From NCBI GenBank assembly GCA_012064385.1, contig QRDG01000527.1, forward strand, positions 2,941,547 through 3,005,546: a stretch of 64,000 nucleotides of DNA, given 5' to 3'. The translations under genes and the position numbers were made by a program. This DNA comes from Puccinellia tenuiflora. Its lineage: Eukaryota; Streptophyta; Magnoliopsida; Poales; Poaceae. The stretch's first letter is position 1. Each line of letters begins with the position of its first letter. The notes below the pieces were generated by a model. It made no database searches and was not told the origin of the DNA. It was given only the letters and a program-made list of their open reading frames with translations. Positions 1 to 11,020 of the stretch are shown here, one piece after another.

Positions 1-36
1 AGAACGAAGAAGAAGTGCGCTGACCGATTATCGACA

Positions 37-2563
37 TTGGAACTTAGGGTGCAGCAGCTGGAGCAGAATCTAACAGACTCAACTACTAGTCGGCAGAGGG
101 CACCTGATCAGCAACTTCTTATAGAAGATCCTCAAGCCGATGCCGCCCCATCTCAGCCGAAAAGCAGCGTGGGTTCCTCGCATCTTGAAGGATGTGGAGC
201 AAGCTACCCCGTGGATTATGTCACGGAGAAGACAGAGTGCGAGCTACATGTGCCAATAAGGAACATGTCCGTTAAGGTGGCGGTCGGCTATGTTTACCCA
301 CAACAAGATGGAGCAACGCACCATCATCAGCCCATTCCAGCTGACTGTGCTCTTGTCGGGGTGGATGACATTGTGCCTACTTATGAAACAATGGATCTTG
401 ATCATCCTGGAGGTGACGAGGAGAAGACACTGGGCGATGTCAAGCGCGGTTTCGCCCTCTGGAAAAAACAATACATCGTCTTTTCAGGCCCCGTGCCAAG
501 GCCACCGACTCCTCGTGGTAGAAGTCCACATGTGCAACAAAGTCCACATGAGCCGCAAGGGCCATCGACTACTCCTGCTGGCAGTCCACATGAGCAGGAA
601 GGGCCATCGACTCCTCGTGGTAGCAGTCCACATGAGCAGCAAGGGCCATCGACTCCTCGTGGTAGCAGTCCACATGAGCAACAAAGTCCACACCTACCGG
701 AGGGGGGGCCCAGCGCGAGTCCACCACCTCGGTTACCTCCGCGTAAGAGAGCGCCCGTTAAGCGGAACGGTTCGCCGCCTAGGAAGATGCCTAGATTGGA
801 GAGAACACGGCCGCCTCTTGAGAAGTTACCTTGGGAAAGATCTGAAGAGGAAAACAAGGCCATCGTTCAAGCCCAGGTGGATGCCCATTTTGCTAAGAAA
901 GTGCCAGAGATACCTTTTGTGAAGACGCTAGATCCGGTGAAAGTCGTGCGTACCGTGGAGAATCTATATGACCCTGAACCGGTGTCATCAGACTATACGC
1001 GTTCTATTGAAAGGTCATATGACGAGATGGTCAGGGTGCAAAAAGGAGAACCGGTGATCCAAGTGGAAAAAGGGAAACAGGTGGTCGAGTCAAATAAAAG
1101 GAAACAAGTTCCCCAGCTCGGAGAACAACCCGTTCAATCGGTCCCCCCTCTCAAGGTGTTTGACGAGAAGGCCATTCAAAGTCGTCAACAACAAACAACC
1201 GGTACCGATGACGCCTTACTTGAAGTAGCATATCAATTTGTTCAAGGGAATAATTTGGTCGAGAATGTCTGCACCCTACCAACAAGAATGCGCCAACTGC
1301 ATAGCTGGTACTTGAATAGTGCAAAGGACGGGTTCGATTCTATCATGGTGAGAGTTAAGGAGGAGCACTACTTCCAAGAATACGCTGTGTCCGTTGACTT
1401 CAAGGAACTTTTTCAGTTATACAATCTCCTGGCCATCGACAAATCGTTGCTCAGTTGCTATTGTCTGTAAGTGATTTATTTATGTAATTTGAGAAGTCTT
1501 AAGCTCAGTTCGTTCATTTTCTGCAATTGTCCTCAATTTAATCTTTTGTGCGCTATATTATGCAGATTGAAGATGCTCGAATGCAAAAGGGATGATATCA
1601 ACGACATTGGGTTCATTGACGCGGAGACAATGCATCAAGTAACCATAACGGATCCCCTGCATAACAAGGATACACCGGCGACTTTGCTAAGGTTTTTGAA
1701 GCGACAACGTGACAAAAAACAAATACTTTGGCCTTACTTGTTCGAGTGAGTGTTACTGTCTTCTTTATCGTCATTATTTGAATACTTTGGCCAGATGTTA
1801 AAATTTTAAGTAATGAGTTATATCTATGACACTGCATATTTAAACGTGCGCAGCTTCCACTATATTCTTATCGTCATTAAAATGCACGATGGAGAAGTTC
1901 TAGTTTATGACTCACTAACCACAAAGCCGCTAAAGTACAAGCACTGTTTTGATATGCTCAAAAGGTAATTTTAATTAATTCTTATCGGCTTCATCGTTAA
2001 TTTGATGATGTCAACTCTTTTATTGATTTTCTTTATCGGGCAGCGTATGGGAAACGTTCATCGCGGAAGATCCGGAAGGTGGATGGAAACCGAAGCTGAT
2101 ATGGCGTCCGAGAGTAAGTACTACTATATACCTAGCTACGTCCACACACATTTATCATACTTGATTATTGTTTGATTGAATTATATTCTTATACAGAAAT
2201 GCGAGCAACAACCACAGGGGACTAATCTATGTGGTTACTATGTTTGTGAGAACATTCACAAGATTGTCAACGAGAGAGCGAATAGTAAATTCAATAAATA
2301 GGTACGTAAACAATATTCACAAATTTATTTTGTTACCATCAGTTCTGCTGAGTTTCAGTCATAATTGTTTTATTATGATTTGACACATACATATACACAT
2401 GACTCAATGTATTCATTTCGATCTCATTCATTTGTAGTTGGCAAGAAAGCGGGAGAAGCTCCCCCGAAAGCTCCGCTTCCAAGCAATTAGCGAGGAATTG
2501 GCGGGATTTTTCATTCGGGAAGTCATACCTCCTTCCGGAGAGTACCACCTTGTTTCAATATAG
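37..2563 (+). pseudogene. CACTA-borne Ulp1-like (C48) protease gene, 3' part, broken
   Basis: This is the second gene of the CACTA element. The first visible exon (to about 1466) encodes a hydrophilic protein with a Pro/Ser/Gln-rich tandem repeat (unit about 15 residues, around SPHEQQGPSTPRGS, near 520-700). Further exons fit GT-AG introns: 1566-1745, 1854-1964, 2044-2113, 2197-2301 and 2438-2563. They carry the Ulp1/C48 core: His in HYILIVIK, Asp in VYDS, and the nucleophile Cys in GTNLCGYYVCENI. The last exon ends in a tail (REKLPRKLRF, EELAGFFIREVI) that I recall as typical of these transposon proteases. An in-frame TAG at 2299-2301 lies directly before the last intron and would cut off that tail. 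Role in transposition is unproven; deSUMOylase-like activity is inferred from the family. Exon joins are my own reading. Confidence 0.7.
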
Positions 2564-2860
2564 TATGCCTCAATGTAATAGTGAGCTAGGAACATGTAAT
2601 ATATTGTATGTCTCGGAGAGTATTACTTAATTTGCGATCTTATGTAATTAATTACTTTTGTTATATATATGCACCAAGTTGATATGCATCAAATTGATCT
2701 TCATGTAGATATCTTATATATTCCAAACGCGTTTCTGGCGCATCGAAGCGATACTGATACAACGAACGGTCCAAATACAGACCCTATAAACCCTGGATTC
2801 TCTGCGTTTTGGCACGGCAGAGAAATGCACAATTCTCTGTCGCGGCAGAGAGTGCAGGTT

Positions 2861-3083
2861 TACGGTCCCAACCCTTTGGTACCGGTTCCTGTTACGAACC
2901 GGTACCAAAGGTCTCCAGCCCTGAGGCTCCCGGCCAGCCCACATAGAGGCCTCTGTAGTACCAGTTCCAGACTAGACCGGTACTAAAGGTTGGGGAATTT
3001 AGTACCGATTAATTAGTACCGGTTGCCTAACCGGTACTATAGGCACTCTGGAACCGGTACTGGACCTTGTTTTTCCACTAGTG
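2861..3083. repeat. CACTA subterminal repeat zone and right terminus
   Basis: ACCGGTAC(T/C)A-type motifs recur about every 15-40 bases in direct and inverted orientation. They lead to the terminal CCACTAGTG. This density and position match transposase-binding sites of CACTA elements. Confidence 0.7.
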
Positions 3084-4079
3084 TGTACGTGCCTAATGCG
3101 TTGTATTGGCAGCTTGACCTTTATGAACCCGATACGTTTCGCTTCGCCCGAGGTATCATTGCATAAAAAAGTACCAGATACTCCTACTCCTATCTGGTAA
3201 TACCCTTTGCCATATAAAACATCTCGTGCTAGTATTTATAATATCTTTTTTTAAAGTGAAGTAGTGTTTCATATCATGAATAACAGTGTGATTGACATGC
3301 ATGCCTGCTTTGGAAAAGGGCATGCAGCAGGTAACTATACTAGTGTGCCAGGTACAATGCTACCTACGTTAATTGCAGGGAAAGATGATTGACAAAAGAC
3401 TACGTGCTCATGACCTGGCAACGATTTGTCATTATCATGCAAAGCCTAGGGCACGGGAAATTGCTTGTCTATATTCGACGTTTTCAGGCGTAGCTTTGTC
3501 CCATGGTCTACTCAGTAGCCTATACCACCTTCTGCGCGCTACAAGGATAAACGCTTTCTCGCTTTGAAAAATTGCCGATCGACGCCAGTTGTGTAATCCT
3601 GCGTCCACCAGCTGCTGGGACAAGCTTAATCATCCGTAACGGTATTGCAGTAGCAAGTTTTAGCCCATCAAAAGGTTATGCAAAGAACATCTGAACGATC
3701 TTACCGCGCGCTGCAGCGGCAGGCACAAGGCGGATCAAATTGTGAGGGACCTATAAAAATAGGACGCTACTATGGGGAAGTTGCCTCAATTTGGCAATTC
3801 CATAAGCACTCACGTGTTGAGCATATGTGGGGTCCGTGCAATTTTTTTCAACCAAGTAAGCGATTCGTGAGCAAATTAGTATGCATGCACTAAAAGCCAA
3901 AACTGCTGATGTCATCCCGCATTAAATACCAAATTCAAAAATTTAAAATGTTTTGTAGCTCAAACCGTTTATGCGATTTATGATCCGTTTTCACCGTTGG
4001 ACTAGTCGCGTCGAGATCTTTGAAACTAGATCTCATCTTAATATGTTTCGACGAAATTTTTTTTGGAACCAAAAGTTAC
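3084..4079. other. Intergenic, no gene recognised
   Basis: No exon-like or known protein signal was seen. Short open frames here have no recognisable motifs. The last 140 bases are AT-rich and lead into the minisatellite; they may belong to the same unclassified repeat. Confidence 0.4.
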
Positions 4080-5165
4080 CAACCACTGACACGTAAGTTA
4101 TCAGGCTGTAGTATGTAAGTTACCACTCCACACAACGATTCATTTTGGATGCAACTATACAACGGATGGTAACTCCATCGGTCCAGAGAGGGTAACTCCA
4201 TCGGTCTAGGGTGGGTAACTACATCACTATTGGGTGGCAACTCTATTAATTTATGGTAGTTAACTCTATCAGTTTAGGATAACTTCATGACTATTGAGTG
4301 GGTGGTAACTTTATCACTACCGGATGGATAACTCCATAACTATTGAGTGGGTGGCAATCCATCACTACTGGGTGGGTAACTCCATCGCTACTTGGTGGTA
4401 ACTCCATCACTACTGGATGAGTAACTTCATCAGTCTGGGGTGGGTAACTGCATCACTACTGGGTGGCAATGGCAACTCCATCAGTTCGTTCATACAGAGT
4501 GGGTAACTCCATCAGTGTACGCGGATAGCTCCATTAGTCTAAGATGGGTAACTCCACTACTACTGGGTGGTAACTCCATCAGTCTAAGGTGGGTAACTCC
4601 ATTACTACTGGGTGGTAACTCCATTGGTCTAGATTGGGTAAATCCTTTAGTGTAGGGTGGATAACTCCTTCAGTCTGTGGTCGGTAACTATATCAGTTTA
4701 GAATGGTCACTTCAACTACTGGATGGTAACTTTATCAGTTTATGGTGGGTAACTTTATCAATACGGGGGTAACTCTTTCAGTCTAGGGTGGTTAACTCTG
4801 TCAATACTGGATGGTAACTTCATCAGTTTAGGGTGGATAACTCTACTGAGCGGTGTAACTTCATCAGTTTAGGGTTGGTAACTCCATCACTACGGGTTGG
4901 TAACTCCATCACTACTGGGTGGTAACTCTTTCAGTCTATGGTGGTTAACTCCATAAGTCTAAGGTGGGTAATTCCATCAGTCGACGATGGGTAAATCTGT
5001 AGAGAGCGAGCATGGTAATTATGATCTATCATGAACACCTTGATAACTCTATCAGTACTAGGTGGGTAAAGTATTATCTAGAGAGTAGGATAACTACAAC
5101 GGTTTCATGGTGATAACTATATTCTAAACACATGCTTAACTCCATCAATATTGTTAGTAGATATT
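4080..5165. repeat. Degenerate minisatellite, about 22-bp unit
   Basis: The core GGTAACTCCATCA is repeated some 40-45 times with variations. Two spacer types, ACTACTGGGT and GTCTAAGGT, often alternate, which suggests an older unit of about 22 bp and a higher-order unit of about 45 bp. Short frames in it are by-products of the repeat. I do not recognise the family. It could be the core of an unclassified transposon or an independent minisatellite. Confidence 0.85.
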
Positions 5166-5744
5166 AAATTTCATCCATGACATAGCAACAACAAAAACAA
5201 CGAGAATTTCTTGTGAACTTTTCAACCAGGCATCATATCCACAATAGACTAGCAAAAAAGCGAAAAAAGTACTTCGTGTACCGAAGATAGCTCGAAATAT
5301 CAATTTTTGGCCTAAGTTCAACCTCTAACCCTACCCGACAAAAAAAGTCTGAAGTCTGTCACAAAAGCCCGACAAAAAACAAATATTATCACATTTTATC
5401 TATTTTCCCTTTTATACATATACATACATCTGTTGTTATGGAGTAAAAAAATGTACATATGTTGTACTCAGGAATCAGTCCGTAGAAAAATAGGATAAAA
5501 AGGGAACAACGTGTGTGCACACAGACATAAGAAAGTTAGGAGTTGATTGAAAGGGATAGTAGGGTGATAGATTTAGGTACGTTGCATCTCTGAATCACAT
5601 CTCTGTCCACACGAAACACAACAACAAGTTAAACTGAAGACGCAACTTTGGATAGCAAGTTAAACTGAAGAGGCACACAGTCTCTGAATCTGATCTCAAG
5701 TGGATATACAATAGGCTGTAGTTAACTGAAGCTCACGTGGATGA
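5166..5744. other. AT-rich intergenic sequence
   Basis: No gene seen. A short phrase, AAGTTAAACTGAAGA, occurs twice near 5625 and 5660, a local duplication of about 35 bp spacing. Confidence 0.4.
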
Positions 5745-6740
5745 TCAAATTTTGATCTCCTCGGTGACCAGCATGCCTACCATAGATGATCTCCTGCGCA
5801 TCATTATCACACATACGCCATCGATCTGAACAATTTCCCTAACAAACAACTCCTTCCCATCGAAGGTGAGCTCCTCCACCAAGACCTGCAGCTTCTCCAT
5901 TCTGCTTACTGCCAAGGATGAATTCGTCCTCCAGGACCTGCAGCTACTACACACCGTTCTTGCACGCGACCTTGTGCTCTCCCTTTTCGCGGTGATATTC
6001 TGGGGCAGCAGCGCGCCCAGGAGTAGCGCATCCAGAGCAGCGCGCGGCCGCGCACGACGCCCAGGAGCTGCTGAGCGGGCTGCTAGACAAGCTGCCGCTG
6101 CGCTCTCCATGCTCCCGCCTGCTTGTCGGCCGCGTCGCCGCGCTCACCGGCTGGGGCGTGTCACCGTGCTCGCGTCCTCCCCGTACTTTGGACGCCGGCC
6201 AGCCGCCGCCACCGCCCTCGTCCTCGTCCTCTGAGGCGCCACCAGCGGCCCACTTGGGAGCACGTTCCGCAGTCGGCCGATGAACCCGCGGCGCCTGCCA
6301 AGGCCGCCGACAGCCGTAGGGGCGCGGATCCTCAGCGCGGCGTCTGTGAAGAACAGTGGCCTGAGCAGGTCGGTGCGGGACTACGACGGCGGCCTTTACC
6401 CGGAAAACCTCTGCGGCGACGTTGTCGTCATGGACGACAACACCATCGGAGCTGAGGAGGCTGGGGAAGGCGTCCCGGTGCACGCGGTGGCCGTCGGGAC
6501 AGTCGGCGGCGGCGATCGATGGCGGCGTCGATGGCGTCGAAGATGATGGCGCGCGCGCTGCTGAAGAAGCCTCGCCCCGGCTGCGGGAGAGATGGCGGCG
6601 GGCTGCGGGTTGGTTTGCCTGAAGAAAATTCCGAAGGCGAGAGGATAAGGTCAACACTTTTGGTTGTTCCGCTGATCCAATCTCGACCGTTCGCCCGCGA
6701 TCCGACGGCATTCGAAGCTGCGTCGTGTTTTGCCAGATTG
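5745..6740. other. GC-rich segment, possible decayed or captured gene fragment, not recognised
   Basis: Composition changes sharply to GC-rich between about 6000 and 6740, unlike the AT-rich flanks, as expected for a grass coding exon. Several overlapping frames are open on both strands. None is clearly best, and I recognise no domain. Minus-strand frames contain a Gly/Asp/Glu-rich stretch, plus-strand frames an Arg/Pro-rich one. A captured gene fragment or a decayed first exon are both possible. I assign no function. Confidence 0.3.
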
Positions 6741-6824
6741 AAGCCGCTTCTGATTAGATAAATCGTAAAAATAACGAGAGTCGCACTCGTTTTTTTCTTT
6801 GAAACAGAAGCATAAGAATTGCCT

Positions 6825-7606
6825 CTTCTCATTTTTTTTAGATATAAAAGGCCGAAAAAGCCTAGCGTTAAATTAATAACGCCAAACGGCGAGTAAGATA
6901 CATAGTGCTGAACCCAACATACGACACAACCCTGCACACACAAGAAAAAGAACTACTAGGCGATTACAGGTAAACACCGAAGACCACCGCCACTGTCCAC
7001 ACAGGTAGACATGCTCAACAGGGAGGCCTCAAAGAAGGACACCGAGGAGATTACATGCGACCACAGATGATCGCCTCTTCTCATTGAATAAGGAGAGTTC
7101 ACAAAGTTTTTAGCAACAAGCAAGGCCAAAGTGACCCGATACAAGAGGTTACTCTCCTGGAAGTAAATCACCTAGGTGCTTTGCTCCCGTCTTCAACCAA
7201 TTATTGACTCCACCCTTGATCTTGGCGATGAATAGCGAGCGCACTGAGCTCTTATTACTGAAAACACGCACATTCCACCGGTTCCAAAAGCTCGAACGTG
7301 ACAAGCCTGATGATGGATGCCTATTAATCTTCTTCCGTGCCTCATTGTGCAGTATCACCAAGGACCACCACTCTTTGACCGAGCCCAAGACCGCCGGGTC
7401 CTCAAGGTGAATTTCCTCAAGCCCAAGCCACACTTTTATCACTCGCCAATTCCGAAGAGTGTATCTACACCCAAAAAGAAGGTGGGGAGGTAATTTGCTT
7501 TGTTGCTTATACAATTGACGTAGCCCGCAATTTGGCCACCCATGACGCTCGAGCCTTTTTGCCACCCAAACTCGATCTTGAATGATAAGCCATGCAAACA
7601 ACTTTA
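6825..7606 (-). mobile_element. LINE (non-LTR retrotransposon) 3' fragment
   Basis: The minus strand from 7606 to about 7149 encodes the C-terminal zinc-finger-like end (zf-RVT type) of a plant LINE reverse transcriptase: LFAWLIIQDRVWVAKRLERH, WPNCGL, HLLFGC and the NWL ending are typical. The 3' UTR follows down to about 6825, where the minus strand ends in a GCC-rich tail and a short A-run. The 5' part is missing, as in most LINE copies. The fragment abuts Helitron sequence at its upstream end once the solo LTR is removed. Confidence 0.8.
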
Positions 7607-9361
7607 TGTTGGCAATATGCCCTAGAGGCAATAATAAAATGGTTTATTAGCATATTCATGTTTATGATAATAGTTTATTATCCATGCTATAATTTTATTA
7701 ATCGAAAACATAATACATGTGTGGAATATAAAAAACCAGGTGTCCCTAGTAAGCCTCTACTGGACTGGTTCGTTAGTCAAGAGATGGTTAAGGTTTCCTA
7801 ACCATGGACTAGTTACAGTCACTTGATAACGGAGTCAATCATTGGAGGAATGATGTGATGGACAAGACCCAATAATAAAGAGTTGCAATTGATCGTGTCA
7901 CACAGTTTCATTGCCAACGCTTTTAGTATATGCCAAGTATAGTTTCCTTAGACCATGAGATTATATCACTCCCGCTTACCGGAGGAATACTTTGTGGACA
8001 TCAAACGTCACTTCGTAACTGGGTGATTATAAAGGTGGCTTTCAGGTATCTCTGATGGTAGGTTGTTGGGTGATATATATCAAGAGTGGGATTTGTCCCT
8101 CCATGTGACGGAGTAGAATATCTCTGGGCCCTCTCAGTAATATAGCATCTGGAAAGTTTGCAAACATGTGATTAGGAGTAATCACGGAGATCCTATATTA
8201 TGGACGAGTAAAGAGAATTTGCCAGGTAACGAGATGGAACTAGATATGGAGATATCGACGGTCAAATCTCGGGCAAATTAAATATCATGAGACAAAGGGA
8301 ATCGTATACGAGATTAAGAATCTCCGGCATCGTGGTTCAACCGATAAAGAACTTCGTTGAATATGTAGGAGTCAATATGGGCATCCCGGTCCCGCTATTG
8401 ATTATTGATTGGATCATGTTTGCATATTCTCGAACCCGTAGGGTCACACACTTAACGCTCCGATGTAGCTAGGACTTGAGATATTTGATGTTGTGAATGA
8501 ATATTGATTCGGAGTCTCGGATAAGATCCTAGACGTCACGAGGAGATCCAGAAGAGTCCGGAGAATAAGATTCATATAAGGAAAGTGGTTTCCGAGGTGT
8601 CTGAAAAGTTCCGGGATTTTTCGGAAGGGTTCCGGAATTTTCTGGAAGGTTCTAGAGCAGTCTAGAAGTGGGAGCCCACATGGATGTGGACCCACATGGG
8701 CCAACGGGTGGTGCAGCAACCCTAATGGGCTGGCCGCACCAGCCCATGGCCCAACCCGGCCACACATAGGAAAGGGCCAAACCGAGTCCCTATGGGACTC
8801 GGCTAACTTGAGGGGCAAGTAAGCCCTAGGCCGGCCGGCCTAGGGTTTCCCCTCTGGCCGCCGCCTATATAAGGAGGGGTGGGGGTGCTGCACGCCCAAG
8901 CCAAGGGCTGCCCTAGCCGCACCACCCCCTAAACCCTAGCCGCACCCCTCCTTGCTCCTCCTCCTCTCTCCCTTGCTCACGGCTTGGCGAAGCTCCTCCT
9001 CCCATCAACACCACCACTACCATCATGCTGCTGAGATCCATCTAGCCACTCCCTCCTTGCTTGCGGGATCAAGAAGGTGGAGTCTACATCGCGCCGTACG
9101 TGTGGATACCGCGGAGGTGCTGCTCGTGTGGCGCTTTATCGGATCGGATCGCGTGGATAATACATCTCCTCGCGACTAGACGAGTCTAGTTGCGGGGATC
9201 GACAGACCAACCCCTGCATCGACAAAAGTCTTTGTTTGTTCTTCGAGGGTAAGAGATTGGATCTCCTTCTCGCTACTTTCATCTAATAGATCTAGATCTG
9301 TTGGGTTTATTCCGCCTGTTTCGTAGGAAATTTTTTGTTTTCTATGCAACGAACCCCTTCA
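7607..9361 (+). mobile_element. Solo LTR of a BARE1/Angela/WIS-type Ty1/copia element
   Basis: The sequence begins TGTTGGCAATATGCCC and continues with the phrases I know from this family (CTAGAGGCAATAATAAA, GATGGACAAGACCCAAT, TCTCGGGCAA, a GC-rich stretch with TATATAAG near 8860). It ends in CGAACCCCTTCA. The 5 bases on each side, 7602-7606 and 9362-9366, are both CTTTA. This is a perfect target-site duplication around one LTR with no internal domain, the signature of a solo LTR formed by unequal recombination. Open frames inside it are not genes. Confidence 0.93.
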
Positions 9362-9366
9362 CTTTA

Positions 9367-10125
9367 TTAGTGCGAGGCAATACTTCTTCTTCAAGCTGTA
9401 GGTCTGGAAGAAGCTTTTTAACATCATCTTGTTTGGGGGGCGTCTTTTCAAACAGTGGGTTATTGATATGTACATCAAAGTCGAGACAATGAGGCTTGAT
9501 GGGTACTCAAAGCCAGAAAATCAGAAGGTTATACGCGCTCGCCTCTATTAGGTAACATGCTTGTGTTTATTCTAATACAATGAGTCTTTGCTAAAAGCTT
9601 CTATACTAAATTGTGTACTAGTTTATTATAGGGTATTGGTGAGACCGTTATTGCTGGCGAGTCACACGATGATCGGATTGGCCGGAGAAGTGCTTTCACA
9701 TACATTTCATGGTGGTGACTGCAACATGCAGCCTGGGGTAAACTGGATTTTTTAATCATGATGACGTGCAACCCCTATTAGGAGGAGATAATTAAGTAAC
9801 TGCCACAAGACCGTCCAGACCTAGTGGCAAGAGTGTATAAAGCTAAACAACAAGATATGATGGACTTACTAACTAATGGTAATCATTTAAGAGAAGTCAC
9901 AAATTATGTGCATGTCACAGAGTTTCGGAAACAAGACTCCCACATGCACATTTACGTCTAATTATGAAAGCATGTGATCGGGTGATATCTACAGAGATAT
10001 CTGTGAAACAAAACCGCCCCATTCTGTATGATCCGGTCATCAAACACACGTTGCACGGATTGAGCGACTATGTTAGTTTCATTACTCACTACCCTTTTAC
10101 GATGCTACACAACAAGAGAAAATAG
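9367..10125 (+). pseudogene. Helitron Rep/helicase-like domain fragment, decayed
   Basis: Conceptual frames read pieces of the plant Helitron_like_N (Rep) region in the right order: LFNIILFGGRLFKQWVID, MYIKVETMRLD, SKPENQK, GETVIAGESHDDRIGRR, TCNPY, then QDRPDLVARVYKAK, HVTEF and YDPVIKHTLHG. They are broken by many stops and frame changes (for example TAG near 9400 and 9537), so no protein can be made. A Rep HUH motif and the helicase part are not seen. It is the relic of an autonomous Helitron, adjacent to the LINE fragment and solo LTR. Confidence 0.8.
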
Positions 10126-11020
10126 AAGGAGGGCTCAACAATTCAGCAGTGTTTCACTTTTTTTCTTATTAAGGAATGATAGGGGGTTCTGCCAACATAT
10201 GTGGTGCTTGGCCTCACGAGACACATTGTGAATGACAGCGACTTATTTTATCAACGTCTCTATCAATTTGCTATTCCGTGGTAATGTATGGGCATCCAAT
10301 AAATAGTATTCACTCCGTTTCATCATAATATAATGTTTTAGCAAGCTGTTTAGCTTACATTGTGAAACAGAGCGATGTTGTAAGGTAAGTTGGAGAGGTT
10401 TGGCATTCACGAGGCTTCTGGGGACGAATGTGGAGGGGTGTGGTAGAGTTTTTTCCGTCGCCTCGTACTTGCTTTTCGATATCCCATAGGACGACGACAA
10501 GCTGATTAGTGGGTTTTTGGGCCCAACGTCACTCGATAGAAGCTAACGGCCCGGCCTTTTCGAGGCACGAATCATTCGGTCAAGATACTCTTGGGCTAGT
10601 ATATACAGTAGACGGAAAGCCCGGTCCGAACCGCGGCCATGGAATCGCACGGATGCTCCGGTATGCCATATGCGCGATGCGCGCGCTTGTTCCTCTCGTG
10701 TTGCCACTGTCAGGGTCGGGCTTCAATCAATAGCGGCGCAAACAGGAAGGAAGCAAGCAGCTGGAACGAAAACGAGATGCCTGCCTGCCTGGCTGCCGGT
10801 GTTGTGCGGCGCGGCGGTGCTCGCTTGCGTCTCCGTCGTTCCTTGGGATGAACTTGGCGATAAGGAAGGTATAATCGCACTGCGCAAAAGGCGAGATTCC
10901 ATGCCCACATCCCTCTCGGTTTCTACCCCGGGTGGGCTTGGAATCTCCCGTCACTTTCGTCTCTATACAAACTGCCTGCCATGGTCCTTGCGCGCACCAT
11001 CTGTTCGATGCATTGCCAGC
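10126..11020. promoter_or_regulatory. Upstream region of the GH5 gene
   Basis: No other gene is recognised. From about 10640 the sequence becomes GC-richer, as at grass gene starts. A reading frame through 10670-11314 is an artefact that runs through exon 1, intron 1 and exon 2. I cannot place a TATA box or transcription start with confidence. Confidence 0.3.
10313..10372. mobile_element. Short Stowaway-like MITE remnant
   Basis: CTCCGTTTCA at the left and TGAAACAGAG at the right form an imperfect inverted repeat around ATAATATAATGTTTTAGCAAGC, the usual Stowaway interior. It is much shorter than a full copy, so it is a deletion derivative. Confidence 0.45.

Larger units (their letters stand above)
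1..3083 (+). mobile_element. CACTA (En/Spm-type) DNA transposon, 3' part
   Basis: The element enters from the left edge of the window, so its 5' end is not seen. Its right end is the terminal motif TTTTCCACTAGTG at 3071-3083, the reverse complement of a CACTA terminus of the CACTAGTGGAAAA type. Just inside lie many short ACCGGTACTA-like motifs in both orientations, as expected of subterminal transposase-binding repeats. The coding part is a Ulp1-like cysteine protease gene, which many grass CACTA elements carry beside the transposase. The transposase itself would lie outside the window. Confidence 0.85.

Noticed and set aside
4440..4655. 71-codon repetitive frame
   Set aside because: A by-product of the minisatellite, whose unit happens to lack stops in one frame.
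8444..9492. Open frames within 7607-9361 and just after
   Set aside because: They lie in the solo LTR, or in Helitron sequence read in the wrong frame.
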